Source of the DNA: Lichtheimia corymbifera B2541
Lineage: Eukaryota; Mucoromycota; Mucoromycetes; Mucorales; Lichtheimiaceae
Assembly: GCA_000697475.1 (NCBI GenBank)
Contig: JNEU01001134.1
Coordinates: 59,922 to 123,921 of the forward strand
Length of the DNA: 64,000 nucleotides
Reading direction: 5' to 3'
The position numbers were made by a program, and so were the translations under genes. Of this stretch, positions 24,606 through 36,786 are shown in pieces (within the stretch, counting starts at the first letter, position 1; every line of letters begins with the position of its first letter). Under the pieces are notes generated by a model. It was not told the origin of the DNA. It saw only the letters and a list, made by a program, of their open reading frames with translations, and ran no database searches.

Positions 24606-26022
24606 ATTGATAAACGAATGTAATATGGGTGGGTAGTAGTAGTAAAAAAACCGCTAGGTGAATACACGTCCCTTTTTATATACTTATCAAGAGGTCGGCA
24701 TTCGAGCTTTTGTATCCCCATACACCAAGGTTATCAGTATTACCCCCAGGAATTTCCTCAATGGACTTTGGGTATATACTAAGGATAGCTCAAGGAACGA
24801 TGCTAAGTTTTTCGGGGGGAGGAAGCTCATCACTTTGTATGACCAAGAAACGACACGTTTGTACTACCGTGGAGATTGACAACTTTACTGCAGGTTTCAT
24901 CTCACCTAATTCCGCATTACAAGCAGCGATCCCAAACATAGATGAGGCGCAGGTAATGTAGTACTAGCCTAGAGCATAGCTTGTTGGTATGATGGTGAAC
25001 ATGCCATATCCGAGGTTCATCGTGTGGATGGTATAGCCGACACCCGTATTAATGCATTGTTGAGATGCTTACTTTGCATGATAGAGACCATAGAAGATGA
25101 AGTGCTGGATTCTCAATTTCTTGTCATAGTCGCTGAATGGCTTTCTGCATAGGTGAGTAGCTCAAATGGCTTGCATGTGATGAACCTATCCAAGGTAATA
25201 CACTGCCAGTTACGTGCCCGGCGTGGACGACAATGTACATCATCACATTTCAAATTACCTTATATTTGCTGCCTCAACAACCTCTATTATTATATCTTGT
25301 TGCACGTTCTTTATGTTCATCGTGCCTTGTTCCGCACCATAGGTGCTAATGATTGGGGAATACGGTAGTTATTGGTGTTCATGAATCAAAACATGGTTCG
25401 TTTGCCTTATTGGTGAGCATATCCAGCACCCTAACAGATCTCCTTAGCCTCTCCTTCCATATCTATGGTACATAGGCAACGTGATATTTTACTATGTTAT
25501 TGATTCAAGATCGTATCTATGAATACATTCTTGCATGATAATGCTTTTGGATCACCCATTACTGCTTTGCAGAGTATCAATCGATAGCCCGGTGTTATGT
25601 CATAGGGAGGTTTCATCAATCAACTTTGCCCATTTGAATAATTCAGTATGGTAATACGTGCATAACCAGATTTTGCCGACTTGCTATAATCACCCACGGC
25701 TGATTTCATGCCAAACCACCAGGAGTGCTTCTAACCAAAGTCTTCCCTGATTTTACTGCTGTCAGCAAATACGTCGTTGACTGCCTTATGATCAAGCCAA
25801 TGGGCACAGGTTAGCTATCGCTCTATGTATAAGCAACCTCAAGGAATATTATTGCTATGATACCACGAGTTCCCACATATATGATTTGATGTAAACAACA
25901 GGACGCATGCAGTGATTATTACTCGATGAAATGTAATGTTTATTGAATCAACAATTCGAAGTGAAGGATGTCACAAGGGGTTGCGTAAACAAGGATGTGA
26001 TAAAACGATGATGGTATTAATC
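24606..26022. other. Intergenic region between the secreted paralogs
   Basis: About 1.4 kb. It holds the promoter of paralog A, including blocks shared with the paralog B promoter (24774-24793 and 24944-24953). An ATG-less open stretch at 24979-25152 on the plus strand is discussed as a finding. Nothing else is supported. Confidence 0.55.
24774..24793. promoter_or_regulatory. Upstream block shared with paralog B
   Basis: The 20-mer ATATACTAAGGATAGCTCAA lies 169 nt upstream of the paralog A ATG and recurs exactly at 26629-26648, 192 nt upstream of the paralog B ATG. It may be a regulatory site or a remnant of the duplication. Confidence 0.6.
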
Positions 26023-26437
26023 TTAAGGCCAGTGTTCACCGTTCCAGAGCTTGTATCCCATGCTTTTGGCGAGCTCAGGGGTGCGTTGCTCAACCTGAAT
26101 ACCTCGGCAAGAGATAGACATGACAGGAGATTCAGAACCATGGCCACACTCGGCAACAGGAATCTGGTTTTTGAAGTTCTTTGTGATGTGTCTATATAAT
26201 AAATACTATTATGAGCGATATGTCCATTGATTGATTGGTTGAGCTACAATCAACTTACTCGATACAGTTATGTGTCCAGGATTCGCATTCGTCTTCGAGC
26301 AAGTTATCCTCTGGAAGTTCATAGCTTATGCGATAGTCATCGCTAATATGGACTCGAGCATCATCCGAATAGACCTTGGCAGCAAGGGCAGACGAAGCAA
26401 AGGCAGCAGCAATAAGACCAGCAGCAGTGAAACGCAT
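26023..26437 (-). CDS. Small secreted four-cysteine protein, paralog B
   Basis: Two exons (26437-26259 and 26191-26023) give about 115 residues. The signal peptide MRFTAAGLIAAAFASSALA is followed by KVYSDDARVHISDDYRISYE and LPEDNLLEDECESW, closely parallel to paralog A (DNYEIPEDNLLPDECESW). The cysteine pattern C-x6-C ... C-x12-C is kept, and exon 2 contains IPVAECGHG and MSISCRG. Exon 1 is the same length as in paralog A; exon 2 lacks a nine-residue stretch found there. An in-frame ATG farther upstream lies in promoter sequence and is not preferred. The function is unknown and secretion is likely. Confidence 0.8.
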
Positions 26438-27845
26438 GATATGCAAAGGAGAGGAATGTAGATTTGGTTTGAATGCTATAACGATGAAAGCTCCTTTTAT
26501 ATCAGCATGAAAAGCGGTGGTGATATTCAAGGTCTCATTATCCCCGCATGTAAAGTGGGCTCTTCTTCTATGTACTCCTCCCCCCAATGCCCAATAATCA
26601 TCTTCATGTCACTTTCTCGAACCTGTGGATATACTAAGGATAGCTCAACATGACACGAGCTTTATTCTGATACTTGCAAGGCATTGAATGAGATGTTGTG
26701 CTACTAAATAACGAGTGCTTCTCGTGTAATTGAGCATATACGATGAGCCAAAAACAGACGAGGCGCAGGGATGGTAGCACAAGCAATGCTGCTTGATGGA
26801 GTGTGGCATGTGAGAAGAATTAACCAAATTTGCAAACCGCCGATTTTCCCGGTAACGTATTCGATCGATTGATCCTAGAGAAAGATCCAGCAGTATACCC
26901 CTTTTACCCAAAAGCAAACTTTATTGCCTTATGCTTTTGATAGCATTTACAGGGTGTCACAGCTGCTGTCCAACACCAGCCATTCTTGATCACATTCCAT
27001 ATTACCTTATTATCCCTCTTTTTCTACCTAATAATGGGCTTTGGGGACATTGCTGCATTGATATCCGGAAATACAAGCACCCCTTTCTCTTAACAACCAA
27101 CAACAGCAAAAAGCTACAATGAGCACCTACATAATGAAAGGCTGTTACCTAATGTATGGTTTACAACTGTGTCTAGGCTGCTTGAATTTTGGAGCATGGT
27201 GCTAAATGCTGCTACCAATGTGCACAAAGTGAAGCATTCTGGGGGTTGTTTGTTATGAAAATGTAGTCAGCGTAGATGTAAGATGTCGCTATACAAAATG
27301 TAATGGTGGTGGTGCCACAGCGAGGCTGAGGATCATTCCCCCCCCAAACTCCCAATCATATAATTGCCATCCATCCAGCTCAAAGCATTATCGATCGTTG
27401 TTATAACCCAGTTTAATCGGGATAAAGTTGTATATACAAAGAGAGCAAGAGAAAAGGTGTTTGGGTAATCGTGATCCTCTGTCATGCAAACTCGGAGAAT
27501 GCGTCAATCAGGTACAGCCGACGATCCCTGTGACACCATTATTTGATGACCGTTTTCGGTGCAAGTAAGCTTTAAAGAAACCATTCGAGCATTAACACCC
27601 ACCCCCAAAAGACACCATTGAATTGTCCCTTCACAATAGAATGAAAAAGGAGATTCCCTACGTCGAAATTGAAAACTTTACAACCAGCCCATGTCCCCTG
27701 TATACATAATCCTGGTACCCATTCATCCGATCCAATCCCATCCCATCCAATCCCCATGTGAAATTGATACGTAGTTGACAACAAGCTTCGTTTATAATGA
27801 TAGAATCACTATACGATGGTACGATCAATGCTTGATGAAATATGC
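26438..27845. other. Intergenic region
   Basis: About 1.4 kb containing the paralog B promoter (shared blocks at 26629-26648 and 26760-26769) and the uL4 3' flank. I see no gene or RNA in it. Confidence 0.5.
26629..26648. promoter_or_regulatory. Upstream block shared with paralog A
   Basis: Exact second copy of the 20-mer at 24774-24793, 192 nt upstream of the paralog B start. Confidence 0.6.
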
Positions 27846-29227
27846 TTAAGCAGAGCGAAGGATCTCGGTGACTATAGAAAATAAAACCAACAAGGCATTA
27901 GAATCCCAAATTACATACACATACTTTGCCATTCGCAATTACTTACACTTCTTGGAGGCAGCAGTGCTAGCCTTCTTCTTGGGTTGAGCAACCTTGGAAA
28001 CCTTGCCAGCCTGACGCTTCTCTTGAGAGAGGATCTCAGCACGACGGAGGACTTGAGCATAGGGGTTGAGGCGGTTCATGACACCTTGGTTACGAAGAGG
28101 GTTCTTCTTTTGGGTGAAGGGACGCTTGACAGTCTTGGGACCAGCAGGACGAACCACGGATTGGACTTCATCAGAGTTGATGAGACGAGTGACATCAGGG
28201 TTGGTCATGATGTGAGCAGGCAAGACGTAGTCCTTCTTGAGGGTGGCAGGGCTCTCGTAGGTGCCATAGAGCTCATCAAGAAGAGCAATAGCGCCTTGGG
28301 TCCAGATGATGAAACGGCCAAGGTGACCACCAGGAGCAAGTTGAAGCAAGTTCAAGCGACGAACGTTGACGAGTTCAACACCGGGCAAGTTGCGGAAAGC
28401 CTTAGTAAGACCGTTATCCTCATTGTAGATGACAAGAGGACCACGACGTTGACGGTGACGACGGTTACGGATCTTACCAACACCAGCACGGAGCTTGCGA
28501 GAGTTGGAGACCTTGAGGACATCCTCGTAAGCGTTAAGAGCCTTCAAGATAGCAACAGCTTCCTTGGTCTTGTTGACAGCTTGAACGTTATCGGAGACAA
28601 CAAGGGGAACCTCCTCAATTTGTTCAACACGGTGACCACGGGCCATGACCAAAGAAGGAAGAGCGGAAGCAGCCAAAGCAGAAGCAGTAGCGAAACGCTT
28701 TTGGTTCAAGTTGGTCTTGATGTGCCACTTGCGCCAGGTCTTGGTAGGAGCGAACATACGACCGGAACGGCACATGTTACCGAAAGCGGCTTGACCAGCA
28801 CGGTGGGTACCAGAGCCATTGACACGGGGAATACGAGCAACAGCACGACCAGTACCCCAGGACTCAGCAGAGGTCTGGTGACCAGCCTTCTCCGAAACGG
28901 CATAGGGTTGACGCTTGTTCTTGGCCATGTTGGTGTGGACAAAGTTGACAATGTCAGGACGAATGGGGGCCTTGAAGACAGCAGGAAGGGCAACAGTGCT
29001 GTTGGCAGCCTTACCGGACTCGGAGTAGACGTTGATGACAGGTCTGGCAGCAGACTACAATCGATGAAAAAGCACAATTAGTAAAGGCACTTTATCCAAT
29101 CCAATAACGCATCCATCCACCCAATCCATCCATCCATCCATCCAATTCATCCATTCATCCACCCATCAATCCATGAATAAAAAGGACATCTTGGATCGAG
29201 TTCTTCCTTGTAACCATAGCTTACCAT
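27846..29227 (-). CDS. RPL4: 60S ribosomal protein uL4
   Basis: Three coding exons (29227-29225, 29054-27947, 27871-27846) give about 378 residues. Exon 1 contains only the ATG, followed at once by GTAAGC, and joins in phase to [16 protein letters not shown], the typical uL4 N-terminus. The body contains [55 protein letters not shown] and [19 protein letters not shown], all diagnostic of eukaryotic uL4, whose long loop lines the exit tunnel of the large subunit. A GTAAGT donor at 27946 and TATAG acceptor predict a 26-nt last exon ending KKFTEILRSA; reading through instead would end KKCK. The spliced form looks closer to other fungal uL4 tails. C-rich preferred codons suggest high expression. 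Confidence 0.93.
29055..29224 (-). repeat. uL4 intron 1 with (TGGA)n repeat
   Basis: The 170-nt intron directly after the start codon carries a tetranucleotide tract, read as ATCC/CATC repeats on the plus strand at about 29110-29163. A first intron directly behind the ATG is common in fungal ribosomal protein genes. Confidence 0.8.
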
Positions 29228-29371
29228 TTTTGAGTATGGATGAAGAGAAAGAATCAAGGCAACGCGTTCAGAAGCCAAATTTTGGTCACCGGTCTCCCAA
29301 ATCTTTGTGTAACCATCTCAGATCAAGTAAATGTTTCATTCATCCACCCTTGGTGCCCCTTTTTTTATTGT

Positions 29372-30914
29372 TTATGAATGATAATGATATTGATTGGAAT
29401 AGGATGGGTCATGTGATTGATGCATGGGAGGGGAGAATTGCTGTTGTGTTTGTTGTTGTTGTTGTTGTTGTTGCTGTAACATGAAGTTCTCTGCTGGCAT
29501 GAGATGACTACTACTGCTATTATTACTAATGCTGCGTTGCATCGCATTTGGTGTGTGTGGACTATGAGGGCCGTAGAATCCTTCATCATCAGATAAGAAA
29601 GCGGATGGGCTAGGACTTGGCGGTAAAGGTGTGTTGATAGCAGCTGTCATCATTGAACTATGGGAAGGAGTCGTAGCAGTGGTATGATGCGATGATTGAG
29701 ATGGGGCTAAGTTTTGTGTTTGTACAGTCAGGGGTACTGCAGGCCGGGATGGTAGTGATTGATCATGATGATGATGATTAGGTGATGATGGTGAATGCAG
29801 TGATGATGGTGCATGTTGTTGTTGTTGTTGTTGGTGATACACATTTTGAGGAAAAGTGACATAAATTGGTGGAGGTTGTTGTGATGATTGTTGCTGTGAT
29901 TGCTCAGGTTCGGCTTTGATATCCAACGCAGTAAAATCGGCAGGGATTTGTACTAAAACATGACGGCGATTATTATTCATGGCGATCCGTATATATAAAA
30001 GACTTTACTTACATGAAGCACCTTGTTGTTGGGTCATGTGTTGAAGCATTTGCTTGAGCATTTGCTGCTGTGATTGTTGTCTACGCCTTGTATCAGCAAG
30101 CTCTCTTACAACTTGGGAGAAGTTCTCCTGAAGGTGCGCTAATTGCTGCATCATGTCGGATTGAGCCACCTGCATAACAGCCATTTGGGTATTGAGATCA
30201 TTTTGGTCTCGTCGTCCAGTATCCGTTTCGAGAGCCTTGCGTTTGATTTCATCCAAAAGATCGCCTCTTCCTCGTAGAAACTTTGAATGAGAAAACTCCC
30301 AGATCTGATTCTCAGCAAGAGCTCGATGTCCTCTAGGCGACTTGTTCACTTTGTGGAATCCGTACCTGGAAAAGATCCATGTCAATCATCATCCTTTTTT
30401 CTTATAGCAGTATCCATTCTTACATGTTCAATTGGCGCACAAAGCTGCTGAAATTGTTGTGTTTGAAATGCTTTGGGAGCACATCTCGAGAGAACTCAGT
30501 AATGTTGCAAACAATGAATGATGTCCCCGTGTATGTCCATGTAATCAAATGCTGGTATTGTCTATCCCCAACCATGCTAATATGTAATTCATTGTCAAAC
30601 ACGTGTATGGTATTATTGCAATGTCATCCTTACTTGAAGAGTTTATGCACAAAGGTGTTGCCACTGCCCGGCTTGGTTGAGGTTTGACTCGACGAAGGCG
30701 TATTGGATGTTGCAGGTGGTGGTTGCAAAGAGACTTGCCTGGCAAACTGGCTATGTAACTGCTCGCGTGGCGAATCGCAAGGCGAATGGAGTGGAGATGC
30801 CATTGGCGAGTTAATGGGCGAGCTCGATGACACCGAACCAGTTGTGGTATTGCTTATAACAGGATGCTGATTCCATGAAAGTGGAGACGTTGCAATGCCA
30901 GGTGCTTGTTGCAT
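29372..30914 (-). CDS. Heat shock factor (HSF-type) transcription factor
   Basis: Four exons (30914-30634, 30576-30424, 30365-30013, 29952-29372) give about 455 residues. The HSF DNA-binding domain covers about residues 88-190: FVHKLFNMVGDRQYQHLITW, then DVLPKHFKHNNFSSFVRQLN, MYGFHKVNK and IWEFSHSKFLRG. A coiled-coil follows (MQVAQSDMMQQLAHLQENFS and onward), consistent with HSF oligomerisation. The C-terminal third is Gln/His/Ser/Pro-rich with Gln runs and looks like an activation region. HSF trimers bind nGAAn arrays and drive chaperone genes. Introns interrupt the DNA-binding domain twice. ATG 30914 is used; a slightly longer frame starts only at TTG. No response-regulator domain is seen, so it is not Skn7. 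Confidence 0.92.
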
Positions 30915-31600
30915 TGCCAAACGAATGAGACACAAAAAAAGAAGAGGTGTGAGTGAAAGGAACGGGAAGAGTGAAAGAAAAAGAAAAAGAAATACCTCTT
31001 GCTATGCATATGCACCGCTCTTTCTTTGTAGTATCATTTACCACTTACTCTTTTCCTCTACCATACACTATCATGCATAGTATTATATCAAATAAAAGAT
31101 CCCTTTCAAAAAGCAGCATACATACATCTATCGCCATGCACACCCATGTGTCAAATCTTATCTCATAGCAACAACGCTAATAGCGGCAATAATGTGCCTG
31201 TCGAACAATCAGTATTCTCCGCAGTTTTGAGCATGAATCGTTGCCGTGATACCAGATCCATGATCAGCGTACGATCGTCAAAGTAATTGAGCCACTGTGT
31301 GATGATCCACATCCATGGTGGCTGTTATCACTTCAATGCATGTCGTACAAAAAGTGTTGGGCGCATCGCCGCAAGGATCTTGTCTCACCTACCGTATTTC
31401 ACGCATGTCCGCTCCAACTACATTGACGATGATCCCATAGACTCATTTAAGAATGATCACATCTATAATGCTTTCATCATCATACTCCACAAATGCTTCA
31501 CCCAATTATTATTTGTTTCATGATACGCAAAAGACATCCTTTATTGTTGTTGTTTTCTTCCACGACATGCCAATGGATAAATCTTCGTCAGCCCTAGTAT
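30915..31600. other. Intergenic region, HSF promoter
   Basis: About 0.69 kb between the HSF start and the end of the G6PD gene, both on the minus strand. No supported gene. Confidence 0.5.
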
Positions 31601-33293
31601 TTACTTTCCAACACTTTGGACAGGCCATTCATAAGGTGCTTTGGTATCACGCTTAAAACCATAGCGCGTCACAAAGTCATCCAGTTCTTGTGGACCACGG
31701 CTACCATATGGATATGGTTTGGGTTGAATCTTTTCTCGATCAATCTTATGAAGCAGTGGCGTAAAAATCCTCCATGCAGCGTCAAGCTCATCATCACGAA
31801 CAAAGTTGGAGTGGTCACTGCGCATCACATCGAGGATGAGTGTCTCGTATGCGTCTGGGATACTCATATCCTTGTATCGATCCTTGTATGTAAGATCAAG
31901 ATCAGTGACAATTTGGCGGTAGGTCAAACCAGGGCTCTTGTTATTGAGCTTGTAGTAAATCGCCTCGCCTGGTTGAATACGTAACACGAGCTCGTTCCTT
32001 GCAGCTTGCTTGAATAAGCCTTCCTCGACATCTCGGAACTGCAACCGCACATCGACCTTTGCTGTATCCAAAGCCTTTCCAGCCTTCATAATAAATGGCA
32101 CACCACGCCATCGGTCATTATCCACATACAGCACAAGGGCAGCAAATGTAGGTGAAACACTGTCATTGGGCACTGTATCATCATCTTTGTAGCCGGGCTT
32201 ATCACCATTAGCCACATATTGGCCCAACAATGTATCCTTGATATCAATGGGCTTCACTTTTCGCAGCAGCTTCACCTTGGCATCACGTGTGGATTCAGGA
32301 TCATTACCAGCAGGCTTGTCCATGGCAATAAGAGACATCACCTGAAGCAAGTCTATTTGCTGTTTAATGTATTTTTATCTTTATGCATACCCCTCCCCCC
32401 ACGCAAACACTTACGATTTTGCATCACGTCACGGATGATGTTATATTCGTCAAAATAACCCCCGCGTCCTTCAGTGCCAAAAGGCTCTTTGAGCGTGATT
32501 TGAACATTGTCAACGGTCTTGTTGCAAAAGGTTGGATCCAATATCATATTGGCAAAACGTAGTGGCAAGATGTTCTTGACCATCTCCTTGCCAAGATAAT
32601 GATCAATACGATAAATCTATAAAACAACGCATGAGTAAGGAGAGCAATATAAAAAGGAGATTGCATATACCTCTTCCTCTTTAAACAACTCGCCCAAATC
32701 CTTGGCCAACTCAGTCGAACTCTCCAAGTCTTTACCGAAGGGCTTTTCAACGACGATGCGATTATGTCCTTTGTCGGTGTACACAAATTTACGCAAACCA
32801 CGGGCGACAGTGACAAAGACAGAGGGTGGTAATGCCATATAAAACACGCGATTCCTTCGACCTTCCTTCAAACCACGCTTCTCCTCGAGCTTATCGAGGT
32901 GTTCATTGAGTGATTTCCACGAGTCGTCTTGATCATATTGGCCACTGACATAATCGGTCACTTCCAAAAACTTGTTCTTTTGTTCTTCGCTGGCATCCTT
33001 TAAATGGGCTGTGATACGCTTTACGTATTCGTTGCGATCCAACTTTGAGCGTGCATAACCAGTGATATGGACGTTCTCGGGCATTAACCCATTGCGAAGC
33101 AAGCTAAAGATGGCAGGATATGTCTTTTTACCGGCAAGATCACCAGATGCACCGAGTACTTTTTATTTATGTAAGTGAATTGTGAGTGCGTTATATGCAT
33201 CAATGAGAGGTTATGCTTACCAACAATGGTGACAGCTCCTTGCATATTCTCATGCACTTGGTCTTTAAGCTGTTGGATGTCTGTTGCTGACAT
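31601..33293 (-). CDS. ZWF1: Glucose-6-phosphate 1-dehydrogenase
   Basis: Four exons (33293-33221, 33158-32671, 32616-32415, 32352-31601) join in phase to about 504 residues, the usual length. It makes the first step of the oxidative pentose phosphate pathway, oxidising glucose-6-phosphate with NADP+ in the cytosol. The coenzyme motif [18 protein letters not shown] begins at the exon 1/2 junction, VVEKPFGKD precedes the substrate site, and [13 protein letters not shown] (about 190) carries the catalytic His and Lys. [13 protein letters not shown] and the C-terminal YGSRGP follow the family. The first intron splits the Val-Leu-Gly of the dinucleotide-binding loop. Confidence 0.96.
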
Positions 33294-33840
33294 GATTGAA
33301 GATGTAAAGTGGAAAAAAGATGTTGAGCGGGGGTTTGTGTGGTGGTAACGGTCTATTTTGTCATATGTTCCAGGGTCTCGCTTACATGCGAATGCATTAA
33401 TTTTACGTCAAGTCGATGTACGTTGTGTAACTCAGGCAAGAAGATGGGTCTATAGTCATCATCCACAATTGGAACCAATATAAAGGATATTGTATTCTAA
33501 GCTCTTCAATGTATACGAAACGTAAATATGATGCAAGAGACATGACACACAAGTTGTAACTTCAATGACACTGCAAAAGCAGTACACGTGGTGGCAAATG
33601 CATACTACCCATGTCTATTCTCTATCAGCACTAAATTGTATCCTGCACCAAATAATGTAGCCATAGCTTTATTTCATAGAGATTATATATTCTTTAGCAT
33701 TGGATGTGGAATATGGATGGATGTGTGTGGGTGTGTGTGGGTGAATGAATGAAATCTAGTATAATTCGATTCAGCTGATATCGTCTTTCCGTCTCTCTCT
33801 ATCTCCTAATTTCTCTAACCACCGCACGCTTTATTACACC
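33294..33840. other. Intergenic region, divergent promoters of G6PD and PRCC genes
   Basis: Bidirectional promoter of about 0.55 kb, with a GT-rich run at about 33720-33743 and a CT-rich run at about 33785-33805 before the PRCC start. Confidence 0.55.
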
Positions 33841-35446
33841 ATGTCACTCGTCGCCAACTACGGCAGCTCTGATTCAGAGACATCGGATGTCGAGTCATCA
33901 ACACCCGCTCCTTCCATTGCAAAGTCGACTTCGAAAAGTGCACTTGGATCGCTCCTACCACCACCTAAATCAGCCAACAAAACCAACACTTCCAAGCCTG
34001 TTATATATGTCGATTTACCCAAGGGTGGTCAATCAGACGATGAGGAAGAGCAAGCAGCTAAACGAGCAAAGCGACAAAAGGTCAACACATCGGGTGCTTC
34101 AGATCTGGCTTCGTTATTACCTGCACCCAAACGTGGCGGCTATACATTTTCACGCAACAAACCAACCTCCACTGCTACAGCCAAACCATCTATTGCAGAT
34201 ACACTTGAGCAGAGCTTGACAGCACGAGGTGAAAGTAGTTCAGATGCAAAGAAAACCGAGCCTATTGCCGAGAAAAAGCAGGCTGAGGCACCATTGGAAT
34301 CCGAGGATGAACAACAACAGGAACCAGAGTTGATGCAGGGACAAGAACAAGAAGAGGATGAGGATGTGTCACTCGATCATTCGGGTCCTTTCTTCAGATT
34401 AGGTAAGTTGAAGCTGTCTTTTACCACGTGGGAGGAAAAGGAAATGCTTTGGATCATGCAATTCAACGTGGCTAACATGTATGTATGCGCGGATATAGGT
34501 GCCGAACTCAAGTCAAAACCATCATTCACCAAAAGTACAACAACATCCAAAAAGACATCATCAACATCATCATCAACATCTGTGGCTCAGGTTGCATCAA
34601 CATCACAATCTCGTCCGCAACAACAAATACAGCAGCAACAGCAGCAGCAACAACAACAACCATCACAACCACAACAGACGGCAGTTGACATGTATGCATA
34701 TACCAATCCAGATCCCAATGCCATGTATTCGTATGATCCCAACACCTATTACCAATATTATCAGTATTGGCAACAGCAACAAGAGCAGCAACAGTCATCT
34801 GATGCTACAGCAGAAGCACAAGGTGGCACATCTGACGATCCCTTTGCTGATATGGATGATGCAACGGTAAATAGCGAATTAATTAAACATGATTGAGAAA
34901 TAATGTGCTAATTAACTTTGCAGTATACACGGCTTACTGGCAAGAGGAAACAGCGTGATACGGGCGTAAAGATCAAGACGATCAATCAACAAGACATGCT
35001 CCCGACGGACGATTTCCATCAACGCATGAAGCAAATGCAGGCACCCAAGTTTATGACCAATGCAGCACAGGTAATGTAACCGGGCACGCCATGGGGATCA
35101 TGCGTATACAAGGACCATGTGTAATTAATTGCATGAATGATCATGATTGCTTGTTTTTAGCTATCTGCGAGCGGATTGCAACGCAAAAAGAACAACATCA
35201 TGGCTCTGGCCGCTCAAGCACAAAGCATGCAAGAACAGCTCAATGAACAATATGCATCGAGTCGCAATACACAAATGGAAGCACGAAGGAAATATGGTAA
35301 GTGTTGGCGTGGGGCCGTGTGTTATAACCACGTCTATGAAACGTGATGGCGGTGTTTGGGGGGAAAGTGTGGGCGTGGATGTGCGTAGGTCATTCTGCAG
35401 GATTATCCTAACTTTATATCATTTGTGATGTTATACAGGCTTCTGA
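33841..35446 (+). CDS. PRCC-family nuclear protein
   Basis: Five exons (33841-34402, 34499-34866, 34924-35070, 35161-35296, 35439-35446) give about 406 residues. The last exon codes only the final Gly-Phe and the stop. The C-terminus holds LQRKKNNIMALAAQAQ, QLNEQY and EARRKYGF, matching the PRCC C-terminal domain, which ends in a conserved KYG-aromatic. The N-terminus SLVANYGSSDSE is also typical, with short Pro motifs (LGSLLPPPK, ASLLPAPK) in a disordered acidic region. Human PRCC is a nuclear speckle protein linked to splicing; fungal roles are not defined. The first intron (34403-34498) is 96 nt and has no in-frame stop, so its retention would keep the frame. Confidence 0.85.
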
Positions 35447-35644
35447 ACAGGCTCAATAGTTGGGATTAAAATGCCGTTTTCGATAGAGTTGTGCGTCAAG
35501 TAATAATCTTATAAAGAATTGTTTTGGTTGATGATCATTTTCGTTAGTTCCATTTCTGCATTGTCCCCGTTTTATTGACTTGTTTCTGGTTTGGATTGTA
35601 CCATATCCCTCCTACCCACGCAGCTTATATATAAAAAGAAAAGG

Positions 35645-36786
35645 ATGCCACCTTTCTGCTTGAAACCCTGTTTATTCATGTGCAACTCACCATCATCGAG
35701 AACAACAACAAGGCCTACAGGCATTCATTGCAACGATCAAGCAGCATCACGATTGGTTAGCACACAACAAAGCGACACCACCACCACCACCACTACTACT
35801 ACTACTACTACGCCTATTATCAACCAGAAACTTCATATACGCTTGGTACCCCACGTCAATCACGATATACCATGCCACGTCTTTCCAGTGATGGAACGAG
35901 ATCTATCGAATGGCACTGTATTGAAATTGGGAAGATACAATGATGCACGCACTGCTGGTCACCATCTATCATTCAAAAGCAAGGTAGTCAGTCGCCACCA
36001 TGCCAAGATGTGGTGCGAAAATGGCAAGGTAAACTAGGGGTGGATAGTAGTAATATGATCAACGTACATACCTCCCTCTTTTATTCCCACAACAATCCTC
36101 CTTCTTTTCGTGATGATTTGACTAAAGGTGGTCTATAGTTGTTTCTATGTGATACAGGATCGTCATCAGGCACATTTGTGAATCATATCCGATTGAGATG
36201 CACACAACAACAGGTGCAAGACGGGGATCTTGTTCAGCTGGGAATGGATTACGAAGGTGGTCACGAGGCACATTATCGAGCTGTAAGGATACGGATATCG
36301 GTGCGTCCTGCTGAGCATCACGATAACAAGCAGGCGTTGACTCTCAGCCCCACGGCACAAAAGCAATTCCAAGCCGCATTTGGTGGACAAGAATGTTGTA
36401 TTTGCCTTGATGGGTTACACCCCACACAAGCTCTCTTTGTGTCCCCATGTTTCCATGTTTATCACTACGATTGCCTTCGACCTTTATTGGATCAGCACTT
36501 TCCCGCATTTGCTTGTCCATTATGCCGATCCTATGCTGATTTGGGTGCACGTCCCATTTCCGCCACCTCTACTTCCTCCTCAACATCAGCTTCTTCATCA
36601 TTCAGCTACTCTGGTGAACCACTACGTGCAGCAGATCGCTCATCACTTTACCGTCACAGCCGTACATCCCCGCCAAGTAACATGGTCAATAGTAACAGTA
36701 GCCGCTCACCATCAGCCATGTCACCTTTGAGACCTCCAGCTTTATTCAAACGTGTTTCTGGAAGCCTACGTTCCATTATTGCTTGA
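35645..36786 (+). CDS. FHA-RING E3 ubiquitin ligase, Dma1/Dma2-like
   Basis: Two exons (35645-36028, 36139-36786) give 343 residues. The FHA domain (about 65-175) shows LKLGRYND, VVSRHHAKMWCENGK and SSSGTFVNHIRL, the phosphothreonine-binding core. The RING (about 213-260) is C-C-I-C ... SPCFHVYHYDCL ... FACPLCRS, in C3H2C3 arrangement. This order and spacing match yeast Dma1/Dma2 and fission yeast Dma1, which act in the spindle-position checkpoint and septin/cytokinesis control. The N-terminus contains a run of Thr from an ACC/ACT repeat and the C-terminus is Ser-rich. The intron sits inside the FHA domain with GTAAAC and TATAG borders. Confidence 0.92.
35776..35812 (+). repeat. (ACC/ACT)n coding repeat, poly-Thr
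   Basis: Trinucleotide run inside the N-terminus of the FHA-RING gene, encoding about twelve Thr residues. It is a likely site of length variation between strains. Confidence 0.8.

Noticed and set aside
27984..29081. 365-codon open frame antisense to uL4
   Set aside because: Shadow of a strongly codon-biased ribosomal protein gene; Leu/Ser/Thr/Gly-rich with no motif.
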